A DNA stretch of 64,000 bases, from NCBI GenBank assembly GCA_006218065.1, contig VBWE01000030.1:24128-88127 (forward strand), given 5' to 3'. A program made the position numbers and the translations under genes. Below are positions 44,956 to 53,033 of this stretch, piece by piece; position 1 is the first letter of the stretch; each line of letters starts with the position of its first letter. Origin of the DNA: Bacteroidota bacterium. GTDB lineage: Bacteria; Bacteroidota; Bacteroidia; Palsa-965. The notes beneath the pieces were generated by a model. The model searched no databases and was not told the DNA's origin. It saw nothing but the letters and a program-made list of their open reading frames with translations.

Positions 44956-46884
44956 TCAGTCTTTTATATCGTTAATAACCGGGTTTCCGTATTTTTTCAG
45001 TTCGTGTTCTTTCACGATGCCGTAGATCACCGGTAAAACCACCAGCACAAAAAATGTGGATGTGATCAATCCGAAGACGAACGGGATCGTGATCGGTTTC
45101 ATGACATCACTGCCTGCGCCTGTTGCAAAAAGTATCGGTAACAGCCCGATCATGTCGGCCATCACCGTCATCAGTTTGGGTCTTACCCGGAGTACTGCGC
45201 CTTCGTGTATGGCTTCTTTTATATCACCGGCAGTAATTGTTCCTGCACTGTTCTTTTTCCGTTCGGCCATGCGCGCAATAGCATCGTTCATGTAAACGAT
45301 CATCAGGACACCCGTTTCCACGGCAATGCCGAATAACGCGATGAATCCGACTGCTACGGCCACTGAAAAATTTACGTGGTAAAAGTAAAGCGAGTACACA
45401 CCGCCGATCAGCGCGACCGGCACGCTGATAAATACGATGAGCACATCTTTTACCGAATGGAAAGTGAAATAAAGTACGAATGCAATGATGATCAGTACGA
45501 CCGGGATGATCAGCATCAACCGGTTTTGCGCGCGTACCTGGTTTTCGTACTGACCGCTCCATTCGGTTGTATAACCTTCGGGCAACTTGTGAAACAGGCT
45601 GTCCAGTTTTTGTTTGGCGTCTTTTACTACACTTCCCATATCGCGTCCGCGTACATTGAACAGTACTGTTCCGCGAAGCATAGCGTTTTCCGAATTGATC
45701 ATCGGCGGACCGTCGCTGGTGGAAATATCGGCCACGGCGGAAAGCGGGATGGTGCCATAACCGGTTGTCTGCACGGGCAAACGCTTCATCGCCTGGAGAT
45801 CATCCCGGTAATCCTGGCCGAGTCGTACGCCCACGTTGAAACGCTGGCGTCCTTCCACGGTCGAAGTGAAGTTCATTCCGCCGATAGCCGCTTCAATCAC
45901 CATATTCACTTCATCCACACGCAGCCCGTATCGGCCGAGTTCTTCCCTGCGAACCCGGATATCGAGGTATTTTCCGCCGGTTAACTGCTCGACATACAAA
46001 TCTGCAAGGCCGGGAATTCCTTTCAATACTTTTTCAGCATCCAGCCCGATTTTATAAATCGTATCGATATCCTGTCCGTATACTTTAAGCCCGACGTCCG
46101 TGCGAATACCGGTGGAAAGCATATTGATCCGGTTGATGATCGGTTGCGTCCAGCCAACGGTAACACCGGGAATGCGCACCTTTTCGTTCATTTCGGCGAT
46201 GAGTTTTTCTGTTGTCATGCCTTTCCGCCACTGCGCGCGCGGTTTGAGTATGACAATGGTTTCGATCATGCTCATGGGCGCATTATCGGTAGCGGTATAT
46301 GCGCGCCCGGCTTTTCCCAAAACAGTTTCCACTTCCGGAAAACTTTTCAGTATTTTATCCTGTACCTGCAGGATCCGTTTGACTTCGGTATTCGAAACGT
46401 CCGGCAAGGTGACGGGCATCATCAGTAACGAACCTTCATCCAGCGGGGGCATAAATTCCGTACCGAGGTTGATCACCAGCGGAATGCTTCCCACTAAAAC
46501 GAACAGGGCAAGCGCAAGTACGGTTTTCCGCCACCGGAGACATATTTGCAGAACAGGACTGTAGATACGAATGACAAACCGTGTAATTACGTTCCTGCTT
46601 TCGGGTACGAGCTTTCCTTTCATCAGGGAACGCATGGTTGCAGGAATGATGAAAAGCGCCACAAACGCCGAACCGATCATGGTGAGTGTTTTCGTAAGCA
46701 CAAGCGGTGTGAACAATTTCTTTTCCTGTCCTTCGAGAAAAAGAACCGGCGCAAAAGAGATCAGTGTCACAAGAATTGAAAAGAACACGGCCCGGCCTAC
46801 TTTGCGGGAAGACGTTTCTATGATTGCCAGCCTTTCCAGCTCGGTCAATTCGTTTGTATGTCCGATTCGCTCCCGTTCCATCAC
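44956..46884 (-). CDS. cusA: CusA-type RND permease, C-terminal part of a split gene
   Basis: 642 residues covering transmembrane helices 5-12 and the second periplasmic half, including LGTEFMPPLDEGSLLMM, AGRAYTATDNAPMSM and the final VLPVIYGIVKEHELKK. It overlaps the N-terminal part by 4 bases in the -1 frame. Adding one A to the A6 run near 46893 would join both parts into one protein of about 1060 residues, the usual CusA length. The apparent GTG/ATG start falls inside the cytoplasmic linker, so it is not a natural domain border. Functional if translated by frameshifting or coupling; otherwise broken. Confidence 0.85.
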   Translation of the reverse strand: MMERERIGHTNELTELERLAIIETSSRKVGRAVFFSILVTLISFAPVLFLEGQEKKLFTPLVLTKTLTMIGSAFVALFIIPATMRSLMKGKLVPESRNVITRFVIRIYSPVLQICLRWRKTVLALALFVLVGSIPLVINLGTEFMPPLDEGSLLMMPVTLPDVSNTEVKRILQVQDKILKSFPEVETVLGKAGRAYTATDNAPMSMIETIVILKPRAQWRKGMTTEKLIAEMNEKVRIPGVTVGWTQPIINRINMLSTGIRTDVGLKVYGQDIDTIYKIGLDAEKVLKGIPGLADLYVEQLTGGKYLDIRVRREELGRYGLRVDEVNMVIEAAIGGMNFTSTVEGRQRFNVGVRLGQDYRDDLQAMKRLPVQTTGYGTIPLSAVADISTSDGPPMINSENAMLRGTVLFNVRGRDMGSVVKDAKQKLDSLFHKLPEGYTTEWSGQYENQVRAQNRLMLIIPVVLIIIAFVLYFTFHSVKDVLIVFISVPVALIGGVYSLYFYHVNFSVAVAVGFIALFGIAVETGVLMIVYMNDAIARMAERKKNSAGTITAGDIKEAIHEGAVLRVRPKLMTVMADMIGLLPILFATGAGSDVMKPITIPFVFGLITSTFFVLVVLPVIYGIVKEHELKKYGNPVINDIKD

Positions 46885-48158
46885 GTTTCTTTTTTATTAA
46901 GAACGGCATTGGTAAGTTCCCTGTAAGTATTCTCCGACATAACGATCCCTGCATCCACCAGGTCGCCGATGGCCAGCGCAATTCCCCCGAGCGACATGAT
47001 GTTCAGGCTGATTCCCGAGAGTTTCATCAGTATAAAACCGATCAGTACCGAAAGGGGGATGGTAATAATGGCTACGGCTGCGCTCCGGAAATGAAACATG
47101 AATACAAGCACTACCAGCGAAACAATAAGTATTTCCTGCCAGAGCGCATCCTTCAGCGTGGTAACTGCCGCTTCGATCAGGTCGCTGCGGTCGTAGGCGA
47201 TTTTAAATTTAACGCCCGCGGGAAGACCCTTTTCAACGGCTTTCATCCGCTCTTTCACTTTGTCGATGACGGTCTTGGCGTTTTCACCGTAGCGCATCAC
47301 AACAATTCCGCCAACCACTTCACCTTCGCCGTTCACATCCGTTATCCCGAGCCGGAGATCGCCCGTGACCTGCACATCGGACACATCACTGATCCGGATT
47401 GGAATGGAATGGTATGTTCCGACGGTCATGTTTTTGATATCGTCGATGGTCTTGATGTAGCCCAGTCCCCGCACGAGAAAACTCATGCCGTTCATTTCGA
47501 AATTGCTTCCGCCCACATCCCGGTTGTTGGCGCCGATCGCGTCCGTCACATCCATCAGCGGAATATTATAATACACCAGCTTCTGCGGATTAATGGTTAC
47601 CTGGTATTGTTTTTCAAAACCGCCGAAAGAAGCGACTTCACTTACGCCTTCCGTATTCTGCAGGGCAAACTTGATGTACCAGTCCTGCAAGGCCCGCTGC
47701 TCGCCGAGATTGTAACCCGGTGCATCGAGCGTGTACCAGAAAATATGACCGACACCTGTTCCGTCGGGACCGATGGCAGGCATGACGCCGGCGGGAAGCA
47801 GCCGTTGCGCATAATTCAATCGCTCCAGCACCCGGGTTCTCGCCCAATAAATATCAACATCATCCTGGAACACGACGAACACGAAACTCATGCCGAACAT
47901 CGACGAAGCGCGGATGGATTTAACCCTGGGCAAGCCCTGCAGGTTGGATACCAGTGGATAAGTCACCTGGTCTTCCATGATCTTCGGATTACGTCCCATC
48001 CACTCCGTATAAATGATTACCTGGTTCTCGGAAAGATCAGGAATAGCGTCAACCGGTGTAGTGAAAATGGCCCAGGTTCCGCCCGCAACAATCATGACAA
48101 TGCCCACCCACACAAAAAAGCGGTTGTGTATTGACCAGGATATGATGCGTTCAATCAT
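46881..48158 (-). CDS. cusA: CusA-type RND permease, N-terminal part of a split gene
   Basis: 425 residues: helix 1 (HNRFFVWVGIVMIVAGG), first periplasmic domain, helices 2-4 with LGGIALAIGDLVDAGIV, then VLNKKET and stop. The Asp in GDLVDAGIV belongs to the proton-relay region. Intact CusA continues into the region encoded by the next frame. The 5' end overlaps the arsR-like gene by 8 bases, indicating coupling. Sequence quality on both sides of the break is high, arguing that the event is recent or artefactual. Confidence 0.87.
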   Translation of the reverse strand: MIERIISWSIHNRFFVWVGIVMIVAGGTWAIFTTPVDAIPDLSENQVIIYTEWMGRNPKIMEDQVTYPLVSNLQGLPRVKSIRASSMFGMSFVFVVFQDDVDIYWARTRVLERLNYAQRLLPAGVMPAIGPDGTGVGHIFWYTLDAPGYNLGEQRALQDWYIKFALQNTEGVSEVASFGGFEKQYQVTINPQKLVYYNIPLMDVTDAIGANNRDVGGSNFEMNGMSFLVRGLGYIKTIDDIKNMTVGTYHSIPIRISDVSDVQVTGDLRLGITDVNGEGEVVGGIVVMRYGENAKTVIDKVKERMKAVEKGLPAGVKFKIAYDRSDLIEAAVTTLKDALWQEILIVSLVVLVFMFHFRSAAVAIITIPLSVLIGFILMKLSGISLNIMSLGGIALAIGDLVDAGIVMSENTYRELTNAVLNKKET

Positions 48159-48468
48159 GTCGTTTTTTCAAACAATGGCTGATGCAGATCGTTACGGTAT
48201 TTTCCATATTGAGCAAAAAATAGGCGCTGGTTCCTTTCATTTCTCTTTTCAGCAGACCGCTTCTTTTCAGTATCCCGAGATGCTTCGATGCAACAGGTTG
48301 TTCGATTTTTAACCGCTCGTAAATATTCTTGACCATCATGCGCTCGCAACCACAGTTGCATAAAAGATCGATGATAGCGATGCGTGCCGGATGGGCAAGG
48401 GCTTTGAGCATTTCGGAAATATCAGCGAAACGCGAATCCTTGTTTTTCTGCAGGGGACTTTTATTCAT
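48151..48468 (-). CDS. ArsR/SmtB-family transcriptional regulator
   Basis: A 105-residue winged-helix protein: ALAHPARIAIIDLLCNCGC, then KIEQPVASKHLGILKRSGLL (recognition helix) and the wing (REMKGTSAYFLL). CNCGC near residue 35 is a likely metal site of the ArsR type. ATG 48468 is chosen because the longer frame is a translation of the repeated upstream region. It heads the efflux operon, and a palindrome 27 bases upstream (48495-48512) is a candidate operator, so autoregulated metal-responsive repression is likely. Confidence 0.9.
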   Translation of the reverse strand: MNKSPLQKNKDSRFADISEMLKALAHPARIAIIDLLCNCGCERMMVKNIYERLKIEQPVASKHLGILKRSGLLKREMKGTSAYFLLNMENTVTICISHCLKKRHD

Positions 48469-48494
48469 GACGAAACAATATGCCATTCCTGGTA

Positions 48495-48512
48495 TATGCA
48501 AACATCTGCATA
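48495..48512. promoter_or_regulatory. Candidate ArsR operator palindrome
   Basis: TATGCA-AACATC-TGCATA, an 18-base perfect interrupted palindrome just upstream of the arsR-like start. A degenerate copy (TATGTA/TGCATC) exists at 51662. Confidence 0.5.
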
Positions 48513-48603
48513 CTGTTATATCTGGATCATGATCTGCAACAGGAGGAGGAGTGATCTTCGTCACTCCGTAAAAATTTGACCGGACATGGACGGGCAGTAA
48601 TCA
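48495..48603. repeat. 108-bp direct repeat, copy 1
   Basis: Copy 1 lies upstream of arsR and copy 2 at 51662-51769, in the same orientation with about 80-90% identity and a one-base indel. Shared landmarks are GTTATATCTGGATCATGATC, AACAGGAGGAGGAGTGATC and GACGGGC(A/G)GTAATC. Both keep GTGA-N6-TCAC (48551-48564), the layout of CRP/FNR-family operators. Confidence 0.85.
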
Positions 48604-48614
48604 GAAAGCTGTAC

Positions 48615-49124
48615 TCATTTTGAATGTTTGTTTTCTGGTTCGACGTGCTTTTTCGTATCGCCCAGCATATTTTCAAGGCACCAGCGACAATACCATTTGG
48701 CGAACAGCACCGACAGTAAACGATAGAACCAGCCTTTCGGCTTTTTATATTTTATCCATAATGTTGCTTCTGTATCCTTTCCCTTTGACTCTAGTTCGAA
48801 ACCCATCTGGTACCAGGAGAACAGGATGACTTTTGCATCGCTGATAGTTTCCCATTTCTTCGACTTGTCGGCCACCCATTCGGTTACCGTTTCCGTAAAA
48901 TCCATTTTCATTCCCATCATTTTGCCATACCACCGGAAAGTGGAACCAACACCGGTTCCGCTGTTCGTGATGTCTTCCAGTGTTAGTTTGCTGCCCATCA
49001 TCATCATAGAACGTTTGGTCATGTGCATACCCGTCTTGGCAAGATCATCCATGAAAGAGAAAACCGAATGCGGATTTCCGTGGATGAGCAGGTTTCGGGA
49101 AAAGGTTTTTACAGTAGCATCCAT
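48615..49124 (-). CDS. SRPBCC-family protein
   Basis: A 169-residue protein with an SRPBCC/polyketide-cyclase-like layout: N-terminal beta-strand (KTFSRNLLIHGNPHSVFSFM), a GTGVGSTFRWYGKMMGMKMD strand pair, and a long C-terminal helix (WYCRWCLENMLGDTKKH). It should fold as a helix-grip binding a hydrophobic ligand, which is unknown. It follows the PRPP synthase gene by 12 bases and precedes the arsR promoter region, at the inner edge of the repeat-bounded cassette. Confidence 0.75.
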   Translation of the reverse strand: MDATVKTFSRNLLIHGNPHSVFSFMDDLAKTGMHMTKRSMMMMGSKLTLEDITNSGTGVGSTFRWYGKMMGMKMDFTETVTEWVADKSKKWETISDAKVILFSWYQMGFELESKGKDTEATLWIKYKKPKGWFYRLLSVLFAKWYCRWCLENMLGDTKKHVEPENKHSK

Positions 49125-49136
49125 GCGAATAAATTT

Positions 49137-50009
49137 TTAGAGTACAATGCTGAGTTGATGTGTTAAGTCGATTTTGTTGGACGGATGAATTATCGTATTG
49201 CAGGAAATAATTTCTCCTGTACCGGCAGCTTTAAGTTCTGCATAAGCATCACCGGCAAAAACAGGGTGAACACCAATACAAACGGGTGGCTTCATCCTTA
49301 ACTCATTTAAATGCTTCACTGTTTCAATCATGGTATGCGCAGTAGAAATAATATCATCAACGAGTACAGGAATGTGATCGTGGTACTTTTCTACATCGGG
49401 TATGGAAACATCAACATCCCGGTCTCCTTTCCTGTTTTTCAGTAGCACTTCGAACGGCGCCCCGGCAGCTTTAGCAACTGCTTCTACCCATTGACGGCTT
49501 TCTTCATCAGGCCCGATCAGTAATGATTTTTGTATGTTGTTTTTAATCCATTGCGAAATCGGCTCCGCAGCATGGACAAGGCTCGTTGGAATAGAATAGA
49601 TTTCCGCAAGCGAATGGTGCCGATGCAGATGAGGATCAACTGTCACCAACCGGTCAACAAAGCCTGAGAGCAAAGCAGCAAACGCATCAGAGGTGACGGC
49701 TTCTCCCGGGTGAAAGCGTTTGTCCTGGCGCATGTATGCGAGGTACGGTGCAACGAGTTCCACACGGGATGAGCCAAGTTCTTTCAGTGCACGACAGGTA
49801 AAATAGAGCGGCAGTAGTTTATTATCGGGGCGATCGAGCGAACAGATCAGGATGCTTCGGCAGTCCTTAACGTTCGAAATGATTCTTACATACGATTCCC
49901 CGTCTGGAAATTGCCTGATCTCCAACCCGCCGATAGCAAATCCCGGTTTCTCCGACAGTTTTTTTGCCAGCACTTCATTTCCGGGAAAGCAGAACAGGAT
50001 AGTTTTCAT
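49137..50009 (-). CDS. Ribose-phosphate pyrophosphokinase family protein
   Basis: A 290-residue PRPP-synthase-fold protein. It has an FPDGESYV strand, YLAYMRQDKRFHPGEAVTS (catalytic loop region), DPHLHRHH (metal/ATP site), and the PRPP-binding loop VLVDDIISTAHTM. It makes PRPP from ribose-5-phosphate and ATP, or runs in reverse in nucleotide salvage. At 290 residues it is shorter than housekeeping Prs (about 310) and resembles the class found beside AMP/thymidine phosphorylase genes. It overlaps the phosphorylase stop by 4 bases. Confidence 0.88.
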   Translation of the reverse strand: MKTILFCFPGNEVLAKKLSEKPGFAIGGLEIRQFPDGESYVRIISNVKDCRSILICSLDRPDNKLLPLYFTCRALKELGSSRVELVAPYLAYMRQDKRFHPGEAVTSDAFAALLSGFVDRLVTVDPHLHRHHSLAEIYSIPTSLVHAAEPISQWIKNNIQKSLLIGPDEESRQWVEAVAKAAGAPFEVLLKNRKGDRDVDVSIPDVEKYHDHIPVLVDDIISTAHTMIETVKHLNELRMKPPVCIGVHPVFAGDAYAELKAAGTGEIISCNTIIHPSNKIDLTHQLSIVL

Positions 50010-51046
50010 GGTTCGATCTTAATGATGTGATCAGCGGTGTGATAATAATCCAATGCGTATTCCAGTTCACCCGGTGATTCTGCATAGAGAACAAACAATA
50101 TTTGACCGGGTACGACTTTTGTTCCTAACGGAGCCAGGAATTTTATTCCTGCCGATAAACTTCTTGGTGCGCCTGCGAGTTTTGCCAGGCGCGACAGGCG
50201 GCGGTTATCAATTGCTTTGACTTCGCCGCTTTGAACAGCCTTTATTTCCTCCGTGTACCCCGCATATTTCGGCTCTGTAAATCTTCCCTGCGCTTTACAA
50301 ATCGCTTCAAATTTTTTGAAAGCTTCGCCGCTTTCGAGAATCGAAGCTGCTTTGTTAAATCCTTCACCATTCTGGCATAAGCCGGATAGCTCCAGTAATG
50401 TTCCGGTAATGCGCAGCGCACGCTCTTTGAGGTCAGCCGGTGCATCGGTTTCGTTCCTGAGCACGGCAAGCACATCCATTGCTTCGAGCGATGGTCCAAT
50501 TCCCCGGCCAACCGGCTGGCTTCCGTCGGTGATCATCACTTTTATTTCAAGACCAATGGAACGCCCTGCAGCAGTAAAATAATGTTCCAGGCGCGACGCT
50601 TCTTCGATCGTGCGGATTTTGGCTGTTTCACCTACGGGAATATCAATCACGACATGCGTTGCGCCCGCTGCTGCTTTCTTGGAGAGCACGGAAGCTATCA
50701 TCTGTCCTTCACTGTCAATATCGAGTGAACGCTCAACGGAAATCAAAATATCATCGGCGGGACTGAGCTGAACGGAACCGCCCCAGGCCAGGCAACCATC
50801 CTGCTGTGCAACAATTGATCGGATCTGATCCAGTGTCAGCTCCACGGATGTAATTGTTTCCATTACATCGGCTGTTCCGGCCGGGGATGTAATCGCACGG
50901 GATGATGTTTTCGGTATGATCAATCCTGCTGCCGCTGCGATGGAAACAACGATAGGCGTTGTGCGGTTTCCGGGCAATCCGCCCACACAGTGTTTATCCA
51001 TGATCATTTTTTCCTCCCAGCCGATTCGCTGTCCCGTCGTAATCAT
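50006..51046 (-). CDS. AMP/thymidine phosphorylase-like protein, C-terminal part (split)
   Basis: 346 residues carrying the catalytic core: DKHCVGGLPGNRTTP, KTSSRAITSPAGTADVME, GGSVQLSPADDILISVERSL, and ITDGSQPVGRGIGPSLEAMD. These are the AMP phosphorylase/thymidine phosphorylase signatures. The same frame is open upstream of ATG 51046 and encodes SNLDLHEIIGLTRAM, which belongs to the same protein. The N-terminal domain is in the neighbouring frame (51055-51516). One extra A in TTTTAAGG near 51098 would restore a protein of about 500 residues. AMP + Pi to adenine + ribose-1,5-bisphosphate is the archaeal-type reaction; substrate here is not proven. Confidence 0.87.
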   Translation of the reverse strand: MITTGQRIGWEEKMIMDKHCVGGLPGNRTTPIVVSIAAAAGLIIPKTSSRAITSPAGTADVMETITSVELTLDQIRSIVAQQDGCLAWGGSVQLSPADDILISVERSLDIDSEGQMIASVLSKKAAAGATHVVIDIPVGETAKIRTIEEASRLEHYFTAAGRSIGLEIKVMITDGSQPVGRGIGPSLEAMDVLAVLRNETDAPADLKERALRITGTLLELSGLCQNGEGFNKAASILESGEAFKKFEAICKAQGRFTEPKYAGYTEEIKAVQSGEVKAIDNRRLSRLAKLAGAPRSLSAGIKFLAPLGTKVVPGQILFVLYAESPGELEYALDYYHTADHIIKIEP

Positions 51047-51054
51047 TGCTCTTG

Positions 51055-51516
51055 TCAGTCCAATGATTTCATGCAGGTCCAGGTTACTTCCTTAAAAGCT
51101 GCAATCTCGATGTTGGAGTACATGCCATCGGTAATGTCTTTGATTATACGGAAGAAGGCTTCATCTTCTAAAGGGCGTCGATACATTTTCGCCCGTACAT
51201 CACTGAGTGAATGGATGGTACGGGGATGAGAAACGGTGATCGTATCGCCTTCTTTTGCTTCCAGGCGCTCGAAACCGATTTCAGAAAGAATCACTTCTCC
51301 TTCCGCAAGAATATCCGAATTCACCACATTGAGCGTAGCAATAATACTTTTGTCGCCAAACTGAACTTTTATCCGGGTAAGTGCTGAAAATCCTTCCGAC
51401 CGGCAGATATGACAATCCGCCCGCATGAAAATAATATTCTCGCGATAGGTGTCGATGCCCAGCCGTTTCAGTTTGAGCATATTTCCGTGAACGTGCATGT
51501 TAAATTGAGATTTCAT
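51055..51516 (-). CDS. AMP/thymidine phosphorylase-like protein, N-terminal part (split)
   Basis: 153 residues matching the N-terminal barrel and linker of the AMP phosphorylase family: GEVILSEIGFERLEAKEGD, then FFRIIKDITDGMYSNIEIAA, just before the frame break. The last 12 residues (KEVTWTCMKSLD) are out of frame and not conserved. It starts with ATGA overlapping the remnant of an MBL gene upstream, showing the original operon order MBL, phosphorylase, PRPP synthase. Confidence 0.82.
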   Translation of the reverse strand: MKSQFNMHVHGNMLKLKRLGIDTYRENIIFMRADCHICRSEGFSALTRIKVQFGDKSIIATLNVVNSDILAEGEVILSEIGFERLEAKEGDTITVSHPRTIHSLSDVRAKMYRRPLEDEAFFRIIKDITDGMYSNIEIAAFKEVTWTCMKSLD

Positions 51517-51640
51517 AAATGGGAAAACAATTCCGGTTTAACACTATCCCACCCGAAACGCTCCTTCATTTTTTGTTGAAGGGTATTCGCGCCTTTGGTC
51601 TCGCCATAAACAATGAATATTTTTCCCGGTGCTTTCTTCA
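51513..51640 (-). pseudogene. 3' remnant of an MBL-fold (beta-CASP-type) hydrolase gene
   Basis: Only the C-terminal tail remains: APGKIFIVYGETKGANTLQQ and FGWDSVKPELFSHL. This matches the closing part of MBL/beta-CASP RNA-processing-type hydrolases (the xVFxVHGExxxAxxLxxKIxE pattern). Upstream of about 51640 the frame runs into the 108-bp repeat instead of MBL sequence, so the first roughly 400 codons are missing. The catalytic MBL motifs (HxHxDH) are absent. Confidence 0.65.
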
Positions 51641-51661
51641 AACCGTATATTATTCCTCGTT

Positions 51662-51769
51662 TATGTAAACATCTGCATCCTGTTATATCTGGATCATGAT
51701 CTGTAACAGGAGGAGGAGTGATCTTCATCACCCCGGGAAATTCTGATCAGGCTTTGACGGGCGGTAATC
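51662..51769. repeat. 108-bp direct repeat, copy 2
   Basis: It has the same order of landmarks as copy 1 (48495-48603) and the same orientation. It abuts the MBL remnant, so the repeat junction appears to have replaced the 5' part of that gene. GTGA-N6-TCAC is conserved although the flanking stem is not. Confidence 0.85.
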
Positions 51770-51832
51770 GGCGCCTTCTGCCCGGAAAAAACGGAAACAG
51801 CTTTTTCGTATCTTTAATGCAAATAAATCCCG

Positions 51833-52279
51833 ATGCGAATCGCCATTTTCCTTTTCGTCATCATCCCCGTTTTCTGCCAGGCGCAGGTTTTTCCAGGAAA
51901 AAAATCGTTCTCCGTATCGATGCCGGATACTGTTGTTGCAGAGGATACTACGGTTTATTCGCCCGGAGCGGTGGAAAAAGAAGCCAGTTTTCCGGGCGGC
52001 ACACCGGAACTGATGGCTTATATGAGAAAAACTGTAAAATACCCGGCTGTCGATGGAGACAGTATGGCAAGCGCACACCCGATGGTTGCTTTTATTATAG
52101 AGAAAGACGGTTCGGTCAGTCATGTACGTCCGGCGAAAAAAGAATTGCCACCCGATCCATTTGTGCGTGAACTGATGCGTGTTGTCAGTCAAATGCCGAA
52201 ATGGGAACCGGCGCAGATCGCAGGAAAAAATGTCCGGATCGAGTTCGTACTTCCGATGTTTATTTGTTTCAAAGATTAA
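51833..52279 (+). CDS. Small exported TonB C-terminal-domain protein
   Basis: A 148-residue protein: signal peptide ending FCQAQ, a short linker, and one TonB_C domain (ASFPGGTPELMAYMRKTVKY, AFIIEKDGSVSHVRPA, MPKWEPAQIAGKNV). No membrane anchor or Pro-rich spacer. It is the same domain as in the MORN_2 proteins at 28-35 kb, but alone. A TATCTTTA box (51809-51816) lies 17 bases upstream. The phosphatase gene follows after 2 bases. Confidence 0.85.
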   Translation: MRIAIFLFVIIPVFCQAQVFPGKKSFSVSMPDTVVAEDTTVYSPGAVEKEASFPGGTPELMAYMRKTVKYPAVDGDSMASAHPMVAFIIEKDGSVSHVRPAKKELPPDPFVRELMRVVSQMPKWEPAQIAGKNVRIEFVLPMFICFKD

Positions 52280-52281
52280 TC

Positions 52282-52857
52282 ATGCGCATACTATTCATCT
52301 TACTGATCGCGGTTTCATCTCTTGATACAACAGCGCAATCCACAAAGCCGGCGGTAACAGATACTGCATCACACACGCTGATCCTGCTCCGCCACGCCAA
52401 ATCAAACCACGATAACCCGGTGCTCGCCGATTTCGACCGGCCCCTGGATACTTCTGGAGTTACAGAAGCGAAACAAATGGCGAAATACCTGCGCGATAAA
52501 ACGGGCATGCCCGATCTCATCGTTTGCAGCCCGGCCCTGCGCGCCCGGCAGACCGCGGAAATCGTGTGTAAAAGTCTTGGTTACAAAATGGAAAATGTCC
52601 GTTTCGACAGTACGATCTACGCCTGCTCCGCCGAACAACTGGTGAAAGTCATTCAGCAAACGGAAGAAAAATACCAGGCGATAATCGTGATCGGGCACAA
52701 CTCTTCCATGACAAACGTGTCTAATCTTCTGCAGGCCGATACGCAGATTGCCGAAGTAAAAACCTGCGGAGCCGTCGCTATCGATTTCGGTCGCCGCAAA
52801 TGGAGCGGAGCCGGAACAGAAAAAGGGAAACTTCTTTTTTACAAAAAGCCGGAATAA
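52282..52857 (+). CDS. SixA-like histidine phosphatase, exported
   Basis: A 191-residue protein with a signal peptide ending DTTAQ, then the RHAKS phosphoglycerate-mutase-like motif (LILLRHAKSNHDNPV), DFDRPLDTSG, CSPALRARQTAEI and the second catalytic His in VIGHNSS. SixA removes phosphate from phosphohistidine domains in the cytoplasm, but the signal peptide here places this one in the periplasm, so the substrate is probably different. The fold and active site are clear. Confidence 0.88.
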   Translation: MRILFILLIAVSSLDTTAQSTKPAVTDTASHTLILLRHAKSNHDNPVLADFDRPLDTSGVTEAKQMAKYLRDKTGMPDLIVCSPALRARQTAEIVCKSLGYKMENVRFDSTIYACSAEQLVKVIQQTEEKYQAIIVIGHNSSMTNVSNLLQADTQIAEVKTCGAVAIDFGRRKWSGAGTEKGKLLFYKKPE

Positions 52858-52860
52858 AAC

Positions 52861-52929
52861 AACCACAGAGACACAGAGAACACGGAGGAACACAGAGTCT
52901 CCGAGGTTCTCTGTGTATTCCGTGGTAAA
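52861..52929. repeat. Hairpin repeat, CACAGAGA word
   Basis: ACCACAGAGACACAGAGAAC, followed by ACGGAGG, pairs with CTCCG and GGTTCTCTGTGTATTCCGTG. It follows the phosphatase stop and is the first element in the 488-base gap before btuB. Confidence 0.8.
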
Positions 52930-53033
52930 TTTTGAAACTTCTCCCGGTCGTTTTGTTGCTGATTCCCGGGAATTGAATTTTATCCGAAGTACTCCTCTGG
53001 AGAAAATTGTTTTTCCTACCTTCGCCACCGCAA

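Noticed and set aside
46824..48134. 436-codon plus-strand ORF opposite the cusA N-terminal part
   Set aside because: Antisense shadow; the opposite strand has all RND permease motifs.
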